Below are positions 1 to 5,540 of a stretch of 7,091 nt of DNA, in pieces; positions within the stretch are counted from its first letter, which is position 1, and each line of letters starts with the position of its first letter. Source of the stretch: Methanomassiliicoccaceae archaeon (GTDB lineage Archaea; Thermoplasmatota; Thermoplasmata; Methanomassiliicoccales; Methanomethylophilaceae); the NCBI GenBank assembly GCA_009784745.1, contig WQXR01000061.1, positions 1 through 7,091 on the forward strand. Direction: 5' to 3'. The notes beneath the pieces were generated by a model that was not told where the DNA came from, made no database searches, and was given only the letters and a program-made list of their open reading frames with translations. The translations under genes were made by a program, and so were the position numbers.

Positions 1-447
1 ACATTAACGAGCGTCCGCAACAATATCGCATCTTCGAAGAACGCAATGTTCGAACGCAGCACGATGGCGATGCTCCCCAAAAAGAGCCAGGAGGTACTTT
101 TGAAGATAATGTCCGAAGACGTTATAATGACATTGGCGGGTGAGGTCGACGAGCCCGTTACGGCGGATATCAAACGTCTTATCCGTCTTCCAGGTTCCGT
201 TCATGGAAAAACAGGATTGCGTGTCACACCGCTCTCACGCGCCGAACTCGATGATTTCGATCCTTTGAGAGATGCCGTCCCGAGGGAATATTCGGACACG
301 CCCGTGAAGGTAGTAATGAAACGCGATTCAGAGATAACGATATGCGGCGAGCGTCTTCGTCTGAAAGGCGAGACGGAAGTTCCCGAATACGCGGCGGTGT
401 TCCTTGTAGGAAGGAAGATGGCTGACATTTATCGTGTCAGTGAATGA
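1..447 (+). CDS. priS: DNA primase catalytic (small) subunit PriS, C-terminal part, 5' end outside window
   Basis: The frame is open from base 1 and encodes the last 148 residues of a protein whose start lies upstream of the window. The internal ATG at 46 is not the true start, because coding sequence continues in frame before it. The most diagnostic stretch is IKRLIRLPGSVHGKTGLRV (fragment residues about 57-75), the conserved segment of archaeal/eukaryotic-type primase small subunits, whose His in the xHGKTG motif contacts the incoming nucleotide. The catalytic aspartates of the family lie in the missing N-terminal part and cannot be checked. PriS works with PriL to synthesise primers at the replication fork; PriL is not in the window. 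The last 11 bp overlap, tail to tail, the convergent radical SAM gene. Identification is firm; completeness of the gene cannot be judged. Confidence 0.93.
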   Translation, partial: TLTSVRNNIASSKNAMFERSTMAMLPKKSQEVLLKIMSEDVIMTLAGEVDEPVTADIKRLIRLPGSVHGKTGLRVTPLSRAELDDFDPLRDAVPREYSDTPVKVVMKRDSEITICGERLRLKGETEVPEYAAVFLVGRKMADIYRVSE

Positions 448-1264
448 TACAACAACATGTCCGTTCTTCTGTGACTGTAAAGCCGTTATCCTTCGCCCAC
501 GCCAGCGTTCTGAGTGACGGGTTCGCGATCTTTCTCACACCGGCTTTGATGCATTTTATCTCGAGGCCGCGGTGAACGCGCGGTCTCATGCACCCCAGAG
601 TTACGCTGAACCCCATTTCTATCAATAATTTTACCGAGGAAAGTATCGCTTCCTCGGATATCAGCGCATCCTCGGTGATCGTTCCTTTGGTAGGAACGAG
701 CGCCAGAAGTATGACATCCTTCGATCCTTTGCTTCTTGCGAGTTCCGCCGACAGCACCATATCGTCCGTTCCGAATCCTGCGGTCAGATGTACGACCGGC
801 CGCCCTCCTGCGGAGATGATGTTGTCTAACATCTCCGCGTACGCTTCCGCGTCCGTACTGAGATGAAGGACATTCCGTATTATTACCGGATCCTGATGAA
901 TGTCAACGGAAAAAGCGTTCACGCCTGCTTTTACCAGCCGCTCCGCATCATCCGCCGTGATAAAACCTGTATGAACATTCACAGCAAGTCCTTTTTTTGA
1001 TGCGTACCCTATCGCATCGATGTGCCTCATGATCGGTACGCTGCCGTTCGCGTCGCAGCCGCCGCTTATCAGGATCCCCTTTCCTCCGGATGCTATGACG
1101 CCGTCAATAAAACGGAGCATACCGTTCTCATCGGACACGTCCGCCATCCCTTTAAGGTGTGTGCTTTTGCAGTGCTCGCACATTTGGTCGCATCTCGTCC
1201 CTGTAACGGATGCGGACGTTCCGCGCGGGAAATAGGCCGTCAATTCGTTATTATCGTCGCTCAT
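437..1264 (-). CDS. Radical SAM protein, biotin-synthase-like (COG1856-type), cysteine-rich C-terminus
   Basis: A 275-residue protein with the radical SAM cluster motif CDQMCEHC (C25, C29, C32; CxxxCxxC), which binds a SAM-chelated [4Fe-4S] cluster, followed by a glycine-rich ISGGCDANG (67-74) on the next barrel strand. The rest alternates strand and helix as in a TIM-barrel. Extra cysteines sit at C70, C225 (LGCMRPR), C238 (EIKCIKAG) and C270-272 (CCC, four residues from the end), and could hold a second cluster. I recognise the overall pattern as the archaeal group often labelled 'homolog of biotin synthetase' (COG1856). The archaeal lipoyl synthases LipS1/LipS2 were likewise annotated as biotin synthase-like, so a sulfur-insertion role is possible but inferred. 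Substrate unknown. The ATG at 1264 starts 25.5 bases from a TATA-like box, suggesting a leaderless mRNA. The gene is transcribed alone, divergent from the LX operon, and overlaps the end of priS. Confidence 0.88.
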   Translation of the reverse strand: MSDDNNELTAYFPRGTSASVTGTRCDQMCEHCKSTHLKGMADVSDENGMLRFIDGVIASGGKGILISGGCDANGSVPIMRHIDAIGYASKKGLAVNVHTGFITADDAERLVKAGVNAFSVDIHQDPVIIRNVLHLSTDAEAYAEMLDNIISAGGRPVVHLTAGFGTDDMVLSAELARSKGSKDVILLALVPTKGTITEDALISEEAILSSVKLLIEMGFSVTLGCMRPRVHRGLEIKCIKAGVRKIANPSLRTLAWAKDNGFTVTEERTCCCIIH

Positions 1265-1286
1265 TTAGGTACAAACGACCAAAAGC

Positions 1287-1292
1287 TTTATT
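1287..1292 (-). promoter_or_regulatory. TATA box for the radical SAM gene
   Basis: On the minus strand this reads AATAAA within an AT-rich stretch, centred 25.5 bases before the ATG at 1264. This spacing would place transcription start at the start codon itself. No Shine-Dalgarno match is seen between the box and the ATG. A second box at 1299-1304 could alternatively give a leader of about 12 bases. Inferred from spacing only. Confidence 0.5.
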
Positions 1293-1298
1293 CAATAG

Positions 1299-1304
1299 AT
1301 ATAA
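1299..1304 (+). promoter_or_regulatory. TATA box for the LX-pfdA-ftsY operon
   Basis: ATATAA, centred 24.5 bases before the ATG at 1326, which predicts a leaderless transcript for the ribosomal protein LX gene. It lies in the 61-bp divergent intergenic region, 12 bp from the box assigned to the opposite gene, so the two pre-initiation complexes would compete for the same DNA. Confidence 0.55.
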
Positions 1305-1325
1305 TTCATCGTCTCGGTAGTAGCA

Positions 1326-1556
1326 ATGAAGGGTTTCCGAGCAAAGGGTTCCTTTAAGGACATAAGAAACAGACAAGATTTCACGATAGAGATAGCGGCC
1401 GAGAGCGAGGATGCCGCGAAAGAGAAGATCCTTTCCAACCTAGGCAGCAGGCATAAACTCAAAAGATGGGAGATAACCATTGACGAGTTGGTGGAGCTTG
1501 CGCCGGCGGATGTTACGGATCATCTCGTCCAGTATGAGATCGGTGAAAGGAAATGA
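1326..1556 (+). CDS. rpl18a: 50S ribosomal protein LX (L18Ae family)
   Basis: A 76-residue basic protein matching the short archaeal LX/L18Ae family: an N-terminal strand MKGFRAKGSF, a central helix rich in E/A (AAESEDAAKEKIL), then LGSRHKLKR (residues about 39-47), the family signature, followed by a C-terminal strand-helix. It is a component of the large ribosomal subunit. Archaeal LX is usually about this length, so it looks complete. It heads a three-gene operon with prefoldin alpha and ftsY; this LX-pfdA-ftsY order is conserved in many Euryarchaeota, where rpl39e, rpl31e and tif6 often precede it. Those three are absent here, since the upstream neighbour is the divergent radical SAM gene. 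Its stop overlaps the next start in ATGA, implying translational coupling. Confidence 0.93.
   Translation: MKGFRAKGSFKDIRNRQDFTIEIAAESEDAAKEKILSNLGSRHKLKRWEITIDELVELAPADVTDHLVQYEIGERK
1542..1546 (+). promoter_or_regulatory. Ribosome binding site for prefoldin alpha
   Basis: GGTGA, complementary to the UCACC of the archaeal 16S rRNA 3' end, ends six bases before the ATG at 1553. It lies within the last codons of LX and supports 1553, not the out-of-frame ATG at 1557, as the pfdA start. Confidence 0.55.
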
Positions 1557-1969
1557 ATGATGACGAGCTCCGCAAGGCGCTTTCCGCTTTAGAGATATAC
1601 AAGGTCCAGTTGGATGCGCTGGCGCAGCAGGTCCAGATCCTCCAGATGTCCCTAGAGGAAGCGATCAGAGCGAGAGAAACGCTGAAAGCGTTCCTGAACG
1701 CGAAGGAAGGCGATGAACTTCTCGTGCCGATAGGTGCCTCATCATTCGTTACCGCGAAAGCGACCGGTGACAAGAAGGCGATAGTCGGTATCGGCAACCG
1801 CGTATCGGCGGAAAAGAACATCGACGAAGCGGTCGCGTTCATGGAAGGAAGCGCAAAAGAGATATCGGAAGCGCTGAAACGATCGGGTGAGTCGATGGCG
1901 GAGATGGAAATAAACGCCAACAATCTCTCAATGGCGGTCCAGCAGGAATATCAAAGAAGACAGCAGTGA
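1553..1969 (+). CDS. pfdA: Prefoldin alpha subunit
   Basis: A 138-residue protein with the classic prefoldin alpha plan: an N-terminal coiled-coil (about 1-50, heptad-like LEIYKVQLDALAQQVQIL), a central pair of beta hairpins (about 53-88, ELLVPIGASSFVTAKA and AIVGIGNRVSAEKN) and a C-terminal coiled-coil (about 90-138) ending in a Gln/Arg-rich tail. The LLVPIG and VGIGNRVSAEKN strings are family hallmarks. Two alpha and four beta subunits form a cytosolic jellyfish-shaped holdase that passes unfolded proteins to the thermosome; the beta gene is not in this window. The start overlaps the LX stop by 4 bp and ftsY follows after 6 bp, so the three genes are almost certainly co-transcribed and link ribosome, nascent-chain chaperone and membrane targeting. 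Length is normal and no defects are seen. Confidence 0.93.
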   Translation: MNDDELRKALSALEIYKVQLDALAQQVQILQMSLEEAIRARETLKAFLNAKEGDELLVPIGASSFVTAKATGDKKAIVGIGNRVSAEKNIDEAVAFMEGSAKEISEALKRSGESMAEMEINANNLSMAVQQEYQRRQQ

Positions 1970-1971
1970 TC
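1966..1971 (+). promoter_or_regulatory. Ribosome binding site for ftsY
   Basis: GTGATC straddles the pfdA stop codon and matches the complement of the 16S rRNA tail GAUCAC. Four bases separate it from the ftsY ATG at 1976. Ribosomes terminating on pfdA would sit directly over it. Confidence 0.5.
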
Positions 1972-1975
1972 GTAA

Positions 1976-3040
1976 ATGTTCGAATCTCTCAAAGGCAAGC
2001 TCAGGAATCTTTTCAAACGGGGCGGCGCCGCAGATGAGAGCAAAGCGGATGTCAAAGAAGATATTACAACTGAGGCGCGCGTTGAAACGCAGCCCGCTGC
2101 TCCTGCTGAGGAAGTAAAAGAACTTTCCAGAAAGGAGAGATCAAAACTGTTCGGACGAAAAGAAAAGAAGAACACGGAACTTGTCGGCGACAGCGGAAAG
2201 AAGATAAAAGAAGGAAGCCTCGACGAGATATTATGGGAACTGGAATTGGCCTTGATGGAGGCGGATGTTGCGTTCCCCGTCGTTGAGGAGATAAAGAACG
2301 GCGTCAAAGATGACCTTAGTGGAAAGAGGCACGCAAGAGGATACACACTGAACGAAGTTGTCGAAGCGTCCATCAAAGAATCCGTTCTGAAGATACTCAG
2401 GATAAACGAATTCGATTTCGATGCGTGGATCCGCGCAAGGGCGAAGCCGGCGATCGTCATGTTCGTCGGAATAAACGGGACCGGAAAGACAACGGCCATC
2501 GCGAAGATCGCAAATCGTTTGATGAAAGATGAGATGACCGTTGTTCTAGCGGCATCGGATACATTCAGGGCGGGTGCCATAGAACAACTGACGATACATT
2601 CCGAAAGGTTAGGATGTAAGATCGTCAAGCATTCCGCCGATGCTGATCCCGCTGCTGTCGCTTTTGATGCGGTGGAACACGCAAAAGCGAAACGTAAGGA
2701 TGTTGTCCTTGTCGATACCGCCGGACGGATGCAAACGAACAGCAATCTGATGGACGAGATGAAAAAAATAAAAAAGGTGGCGAAACCTGATCTCGTAATG
2801 TTCGTCGGCGATTCGCTGGCCGGGAATGATGCTGTTGAACAGGCCAAGGCGTTCGATTCGGCCGTCGGGATAGATGCCATAATGCTCACAAAGATAGACG
2901 CAGATTCCAAAGGCGGTGCTGCGTTATCAATAGCGCACAGCATCGGAAAACCGATAGCGTTCGTTTCCGACGGGCAGGAATACGACAAATTGATAAAATT
3001 CAGTTCCAAATGGATGATGGATCGTCTTTTTGAGGATTAG
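1976..3040 (+). CDS. ftsY: Signal recognition particle receptor FtsY
   Basis: A 354-residue SRP-type GTPase. An N-terminal amphipathic, basic segment (MFESLKGKLRNLFKR) and a charged, low-complexity linker (about 16-80) form the membrane-associated A region. The four-helix N domain spans about 80-145 and the G domain follows: P-loop GINGTGKTT (165-173), DTFRAGAIEQL (195-205), DTAGR (247-251), TKID (305-308) running into DADSKGG (308-314) and closing SDGQEYDKL (331-339). The last motif differs slightly from the usual GVGQ/GTGE-type closing loop. The absence of a C-terminal Met-rich M domain separates it from Ffh/SRP54. FtsY docks the SRP-ribosome complex at the membrane by paired GTP hydrolysis. 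It is last in the LX-pfdA-ftsY operon; its TAG overlaps the TAA of the convergent M20 gene. Isoleucine codons are strongly ATA-biased (15 of 23). Confidence 0.96.
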   Translation: MFESLKGKLRNLFKRGGAADESKADVKEDITTEARVETQPAAPAEEVKELSRKERSKLFGRKEKKNTELVGDSGKKIKEGSLDEILWELELALMEADVAFPVVEEIKNGVKDDLSGKRHARGYTLNEVVEASIKESVLKILRINEFDFDAWIRARAKPAIVMFVGINGTGKTTAIAKIANRLMKDEMTVVLAASDTFRAGAIEQLTIHSERLGCKIVKHSADADPAAVAFDAVEHAKAKRKDVVLVDTAGRMQTNSNLMDEMKKIKKVAKPDLVMFVGDSLAGNDAVEQAKAFDSAVGIDAIMLTKIDADSKGGAALSIAHSIGKPIAFVSDGQEYDKLIKFSSKWMMDRLFED

Positions 3041-4257
3041 ACACACAATTTTCGGAAAAGTGTGGCGAACACTTTTGCGTCCGTTGTAAGATTGTCAAGA
3101 TCACAATATTCGTTCGGCTGGTGCAACGAACCTCCGCCGCATTGCCACACATACGCATTGTAACCGGCAAGTCTGAAGAAGTTCGCGCACGTTCCTCCAC
3201 CGACACCCACCACTTCCGGTACCTTTCCGGTAACGGACGATATCGAATCCCGTAAAGCGGCGAATTCTTTGCAATTTGTATCTGACGGTCTTCCGGACCT
3301 TGTTCTCTGTTCCACGGTCACTGTTATCTCTGCTCCCGTTCTCTTTTCCCATTCTGTTCCGATCGATCTCGCCAGAACTATCAGATCGTCGGGATCGTAT
3401 GACGGCAGGAGCCGTATATCCAGACAGAATTCGTGGTATCCTGGTATAGTATTTATGTTACCGACGGTCGCGATGCTTTTCGTCGGCTCGAACGTCGACC
3501 CTGGCGGTCTGAACAACGGATCTTGGGCATCATACTTTTTTTCTAATCTGTCCAGTACGTCGACGAGCATCTTCGCGCTCACGCGGTATGCATTCAGTCC
3601 TTTCTGCGGGGTGGAACCGTGCGTCTGCCTCCCGCCGATGGTGAATTTTAACCACACCAGATGCTTTTCTGCAACTTCCACCATCGTTCCCCCCGGAACG
3701 CCCCAGTCGGGAACGATGAAAACATCGTCCGGTTCGAAAAGACCGGCGTTTATCAGATGTTCTATGCCCATTGCGCTTGTTGTCTCCTCGTCCGCGACTA
3801 TTGCAAGACCGATCGAGCGCTTCGACAACGTTCCCTGAGCGAAGAACTTTGCCGCATATATTGACGAGATCACTGCCTGACCGTTGTCCTCCGTTCCGAG
3901 GCCGTATATCTTGCCGTCCTTGACGACGGGCTCGTACGGCGGCGTCTTCCATTCGTCCAGATCGCCTGGGAGAACGGTATCGAGGTGTGATATTATCCAC
4001 ACCGTTCCTTTTCCTTTTCCGTTCTTTTTTGCGAGAATGTTCGGCCTCATGACCGTGCCGTCGTGTATATCCTTTACGTCAATACGTTCAACGCTGTCGA
4101 ACCCTTTCAGAAATTCTAACACCTTGTCGGCCCTGTGTGCTTCGCCTTTACCGCCGTTCAGCGGCCCTATCGCAGGTATGCGTATCATAGCCATCATGTC
4201 TGCGGTCATGTCGCTGCGTGACGCGTCTATCTTTTCCAGAATGCCTGCGGTCTCCAT
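3037..4257 (-). CDS. M20 family metallopeptidase / deacylase (ArgE/DapE-like)
   Basis: A 406-residue dinuclear zinc hydrolase with all expected ligands: H91 and D93 (SHLDTV), bridging D124 (GTEDNGQ), the catalytic base and ligand pair E157-E158 (ADEE), D184 (PDWG) and H379 (SLHQPNE). H213 in QTHGSTP belongs to the inserted dimerisation domain (about 195-310) and reaches the partner's active site in this family. Members remove acyl groups or N-terminal residues from amino acids and small peptides; desuccinylase, acetylornithine deacetylase and carboxypeptidase activities cannot be separated by sequence alone. It lacks a signal peptide, so it is probably cytosolic. The ATG at 4257 is chosen because a TATA-like box sits 26 bases upstream; the frame extends back to a TTG at 4326 with 23 extra residues that do not look like the family. 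It does not appear to form an operon with the upstream thiolase, given the promoter between them. Confidence 0.92.
   Translation of the reverse strand: METAGILEKIDASRSDMTADMMAMIRIPAIGPLNGGKGEAHRADKVLEFLKGFDSVERIDVKDIHDGTVMRPNILAKKNGKGKGTVWIISHLDTVLPGDLDEWKTPPYEPVVKDGKIYGLGTEDNGQAVISSIYAAKFFAQGTLSKRSIGLAIVADEETTSAMGIEHLINAGLFEPDDVFIVPDWGVPGGTMVEVAEKHLVWLKFTIGGRQTHGSTPQKGLNAYRVSAKMLVDVLDRLEKKYDAQDPLFRPPGSTFEPTKSIATVGNINTIPGYHEFCLDIRLLPSYDPDDLIVLARSIGTEWEKRTGAEITVTVEQRTRSGRPSDTNCKEFAALRDSISSVTGKVPEVVGVGGGTCANFFRLAGYNAYVWQCGGGSLHQPNEYCDLDNLTTDAKVFATLFRKLCV
3056..3076. terminator. Perfect 8-bp hairpin ending in T4, likely terminator for the ftsY operon
   Basis: AAAAGTGT (3056-3063), loop GGCGA, ACACTTTT (3069-3076): a perfect inverted repeat that ends in T4 whichever strand is read. 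It begins 15 bases after the ftsY stop, where a terminator would be expected, but lies inside the last codons of the convergent M20 gene, so it also has to encode protein on the other strand. Archaeal termination relies mainly on U-tracts, and T4 is short, so function is inferred. Confidence 0.45.
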
Positions 4258-4278
4258 AGTACTATTACAACTCGTTCG

Positions 4279-4287
4279 GATAAAATC
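4279..4287 (-). promoter_or_regulatory. TATA box for the M20 gene
   Basis: GATTTTATC on the minus strand, centred 26 bases before the ATG at 4257, in the 65-bp gap between the thiolase stop and this start. No Shine-Dalgarno match precedes the ATG, consistent with a leaderless mRNA. The box decides against the longer TTG-initiated reading frame. Confidence 0.55.
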
Positions 4288-4322
4288 TTTTGCTGACCTA
4301 TCCGTAAATGATCGTGCGCACT

Positions 4323-5501
4323 TCAACAGCGACGAATTATCATCGTCACCGCATTTCCGCCGCCCAGACAGAGCGTTCCCAGTCCTGTGTCCTTCTGACG
4401 GTCGATCATCGCGTGCAACAGCGTCGTGAGAACACGCGCGCCGGAACAGCCGATCGGGTGGCCCAACGCGACGGCGCCGCCGTTGACGTTGAATATCTCC
4501 TTCGGTACGTTAAGACCTTTCATCACTGCCAATGACGCTGCGGCGAACGCTTCGTTGTGCTCGAATATATCAATATCGTCAATTTTCATTCCCGCTTTCT
4601 TGAGAACATATTCCGTCGTCGGTATCGGCGCTTCCATTATGTGCTCGGGTATCGTTCCTCTTTCTCCGTATGCCTCTATGTACGCAAGCGGCTTTATTCC
4701 GTTCTTTTTCGCGAACGATTCCGATGCTATCACCAATGCCGATGCACCGTCGCTCAACTGCGACGCATTACCGGCGGTGGCCGTTCCGTTCTCCTTGAAC
4801 GCCGGTCTGAGTTTCGACAGTGCCTCAACGGTCGTGTCGTCCCTTATTCCTTCGTCGGCGTTCACGACGATGTCGCCTTTCTTCTGTTTGATCGTTATCG
4901 GTGTTATTTCCTCTGAGAACTTTCCGTTCTTTGTCGCGGCCGCTGCCTTCATATGGCTTTCGTAAGAGAACTGATCCGCTTCTGCACGTGTTATTTTGAA
5001 TCGTTCCGCTGTTATTTCAGCGGTAAAGCCCATGTGCATATCGTTGAACACATCCCACAGGCCGTCATATACCATCGCATCCTTTACCGTCTGATCGTTC
5101 ATCTTATATCCCCATCTGGCACCTTGCATTATGTACGGTGCCTGCGACATGCTTTCCATACCGCCGGCGACAATGACGTCGTATTGTTTCGCTTTTATCG
5201 CATCGGCGGCGAACATCGCCGCCTTCATACCGGAGCCGCATACTGCGTTGACCGTCGTTGCTCCTATCTCCGGTGAAAGGCCTCCGTAAATGGCTGCCTG
5301 TCTCGCCGGGTTCTGGCCGAGACCCGCTGATATGACGTTGCCCATCAGACATTCTTCCACTGAATTCGCGTCAATGCCTGCTCGCCTAACGGCCTCGCGC
5401 ACCGCGATCGCGCCGAGTTCCGTTGCCTTGATGTCTGCCAGCGCCTTTCCGTATTTGCCTATCGGCGTTCTGACTGCGCTTAATATTACGGCTTTATCCA
5501 T
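4323..5501 (-). CDS. atoB: Acetyl-CoA C-acetyltransferase (thiolase, bacterial biosynthetic type)
   Basis: A 392-residue thiolase condensing two acetyl-CoA into acetoacetyl-CoA (reversible). Every catalytic element is present and falls at nearly the classical Zoogloea positions: nucleophile C88 (NAVCGSGMKA), N316 in HNEAFA, H348 (GHPIGCSGAR) and acid/base C378 (TLCLGGGNA). The substrate-loop region GGMESMSQAPY (113-123) is also typical. This is the bacterial/mitochondrial homotetramer type, not the archaeal thiolase that normally sits next to HMG-CoA synthase and a DUF35 protein. No beta-oxidation, polyhydroxyalkanoate or mevalonate gene adjoins it, so the direction of the reaction is unknown; acetyl-CoA/acetoacetyl-CoA fermentation, fatty acid metabolism and isoprenoid supply are all possible. 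It has its own promoter and a leaderless ATG. Length is standard and no residue is missing. Family assignment is secure; its role is not. Confidence 0.95.
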   Translation of the reverse strand: MDKAVILSAVRTPIGKYGKALADIKATELGAIAVREAVRRAGIDANSVEECLMGNVISAGLGQNPARQAAIYGGLSPEIGATTVNAVCGSGMKAAMFAADAIKAKQYDVIVAGGMESMSQAPYIMQGARWGYKMNDQTVKDAMVYDGLWDVFNDMHMGFTAEITAERFKITRAEADQFSYESHMKAAAATKNGKFSEEITPITIKQKKGDIVVNADEGIRDDTTVEALSKLRPAFKENGTATAGNASQLSDGASALVIASESFAKKNGIKPLAYIEAYGERGTIPEHIMEAPIPTTEYVLKKAGMKIDDIDIFEHNEAFAAASLAVMKGLNVPKEIFNVNGGAVALGHPIGCSGARVLTTLLHAMIDRQKDTGLGTLCLGGGNAVTMIIRRC

Positions 5502-5523
5502 AGGTTCCGCTTATTTTTTCTGC

Positions 5524-5531
5524 ATATATAT
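5524..5531 (-). promoter_or_regulatory. TATA box for the thiolase gene
   Basis: ATATATAT, the most canonical TATA sequence in the window, centred about 26 bases before the ATG at 5501. It occupies most of the 39-bp gap after tiaS. Its quality suggests a strong promoter and a leaderless transcript separate from tiaS. Confidence 0.65.
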
Positions 5532-5540
5532 TACTGTCGG

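Noticed and set aside
400..412. Small inverted repeat TTCCT-TGT-AGGAA in the priS 3' end as a terminator for the radical SAM gene
   Set aside because: A five-base stem with a three-base loop and no T-tract is expected by chance.
46..447. ATG at 46 as a complete 133-residue gene
   Set aside because: The frame is open back to base 1 and the protein is clearly the C-terminal part of PriS, which is much longer.
1951..3009. 352-residue minus-strand open frame antisense to ftsY
   Set aside because: It mirrors ftsY exactly, is rich in Ser/Phe/Ala from reverse-complemented codons, and matches no family.
4258..4326. TTG-initiated 23-residue N-terminal extension of the M20 protein, overlapping the thiolase stop as TTGA
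   Set aside because: It suggests translational coupling, but the extension lacks family character and contains the TATA box that fits the ATG at 4257.
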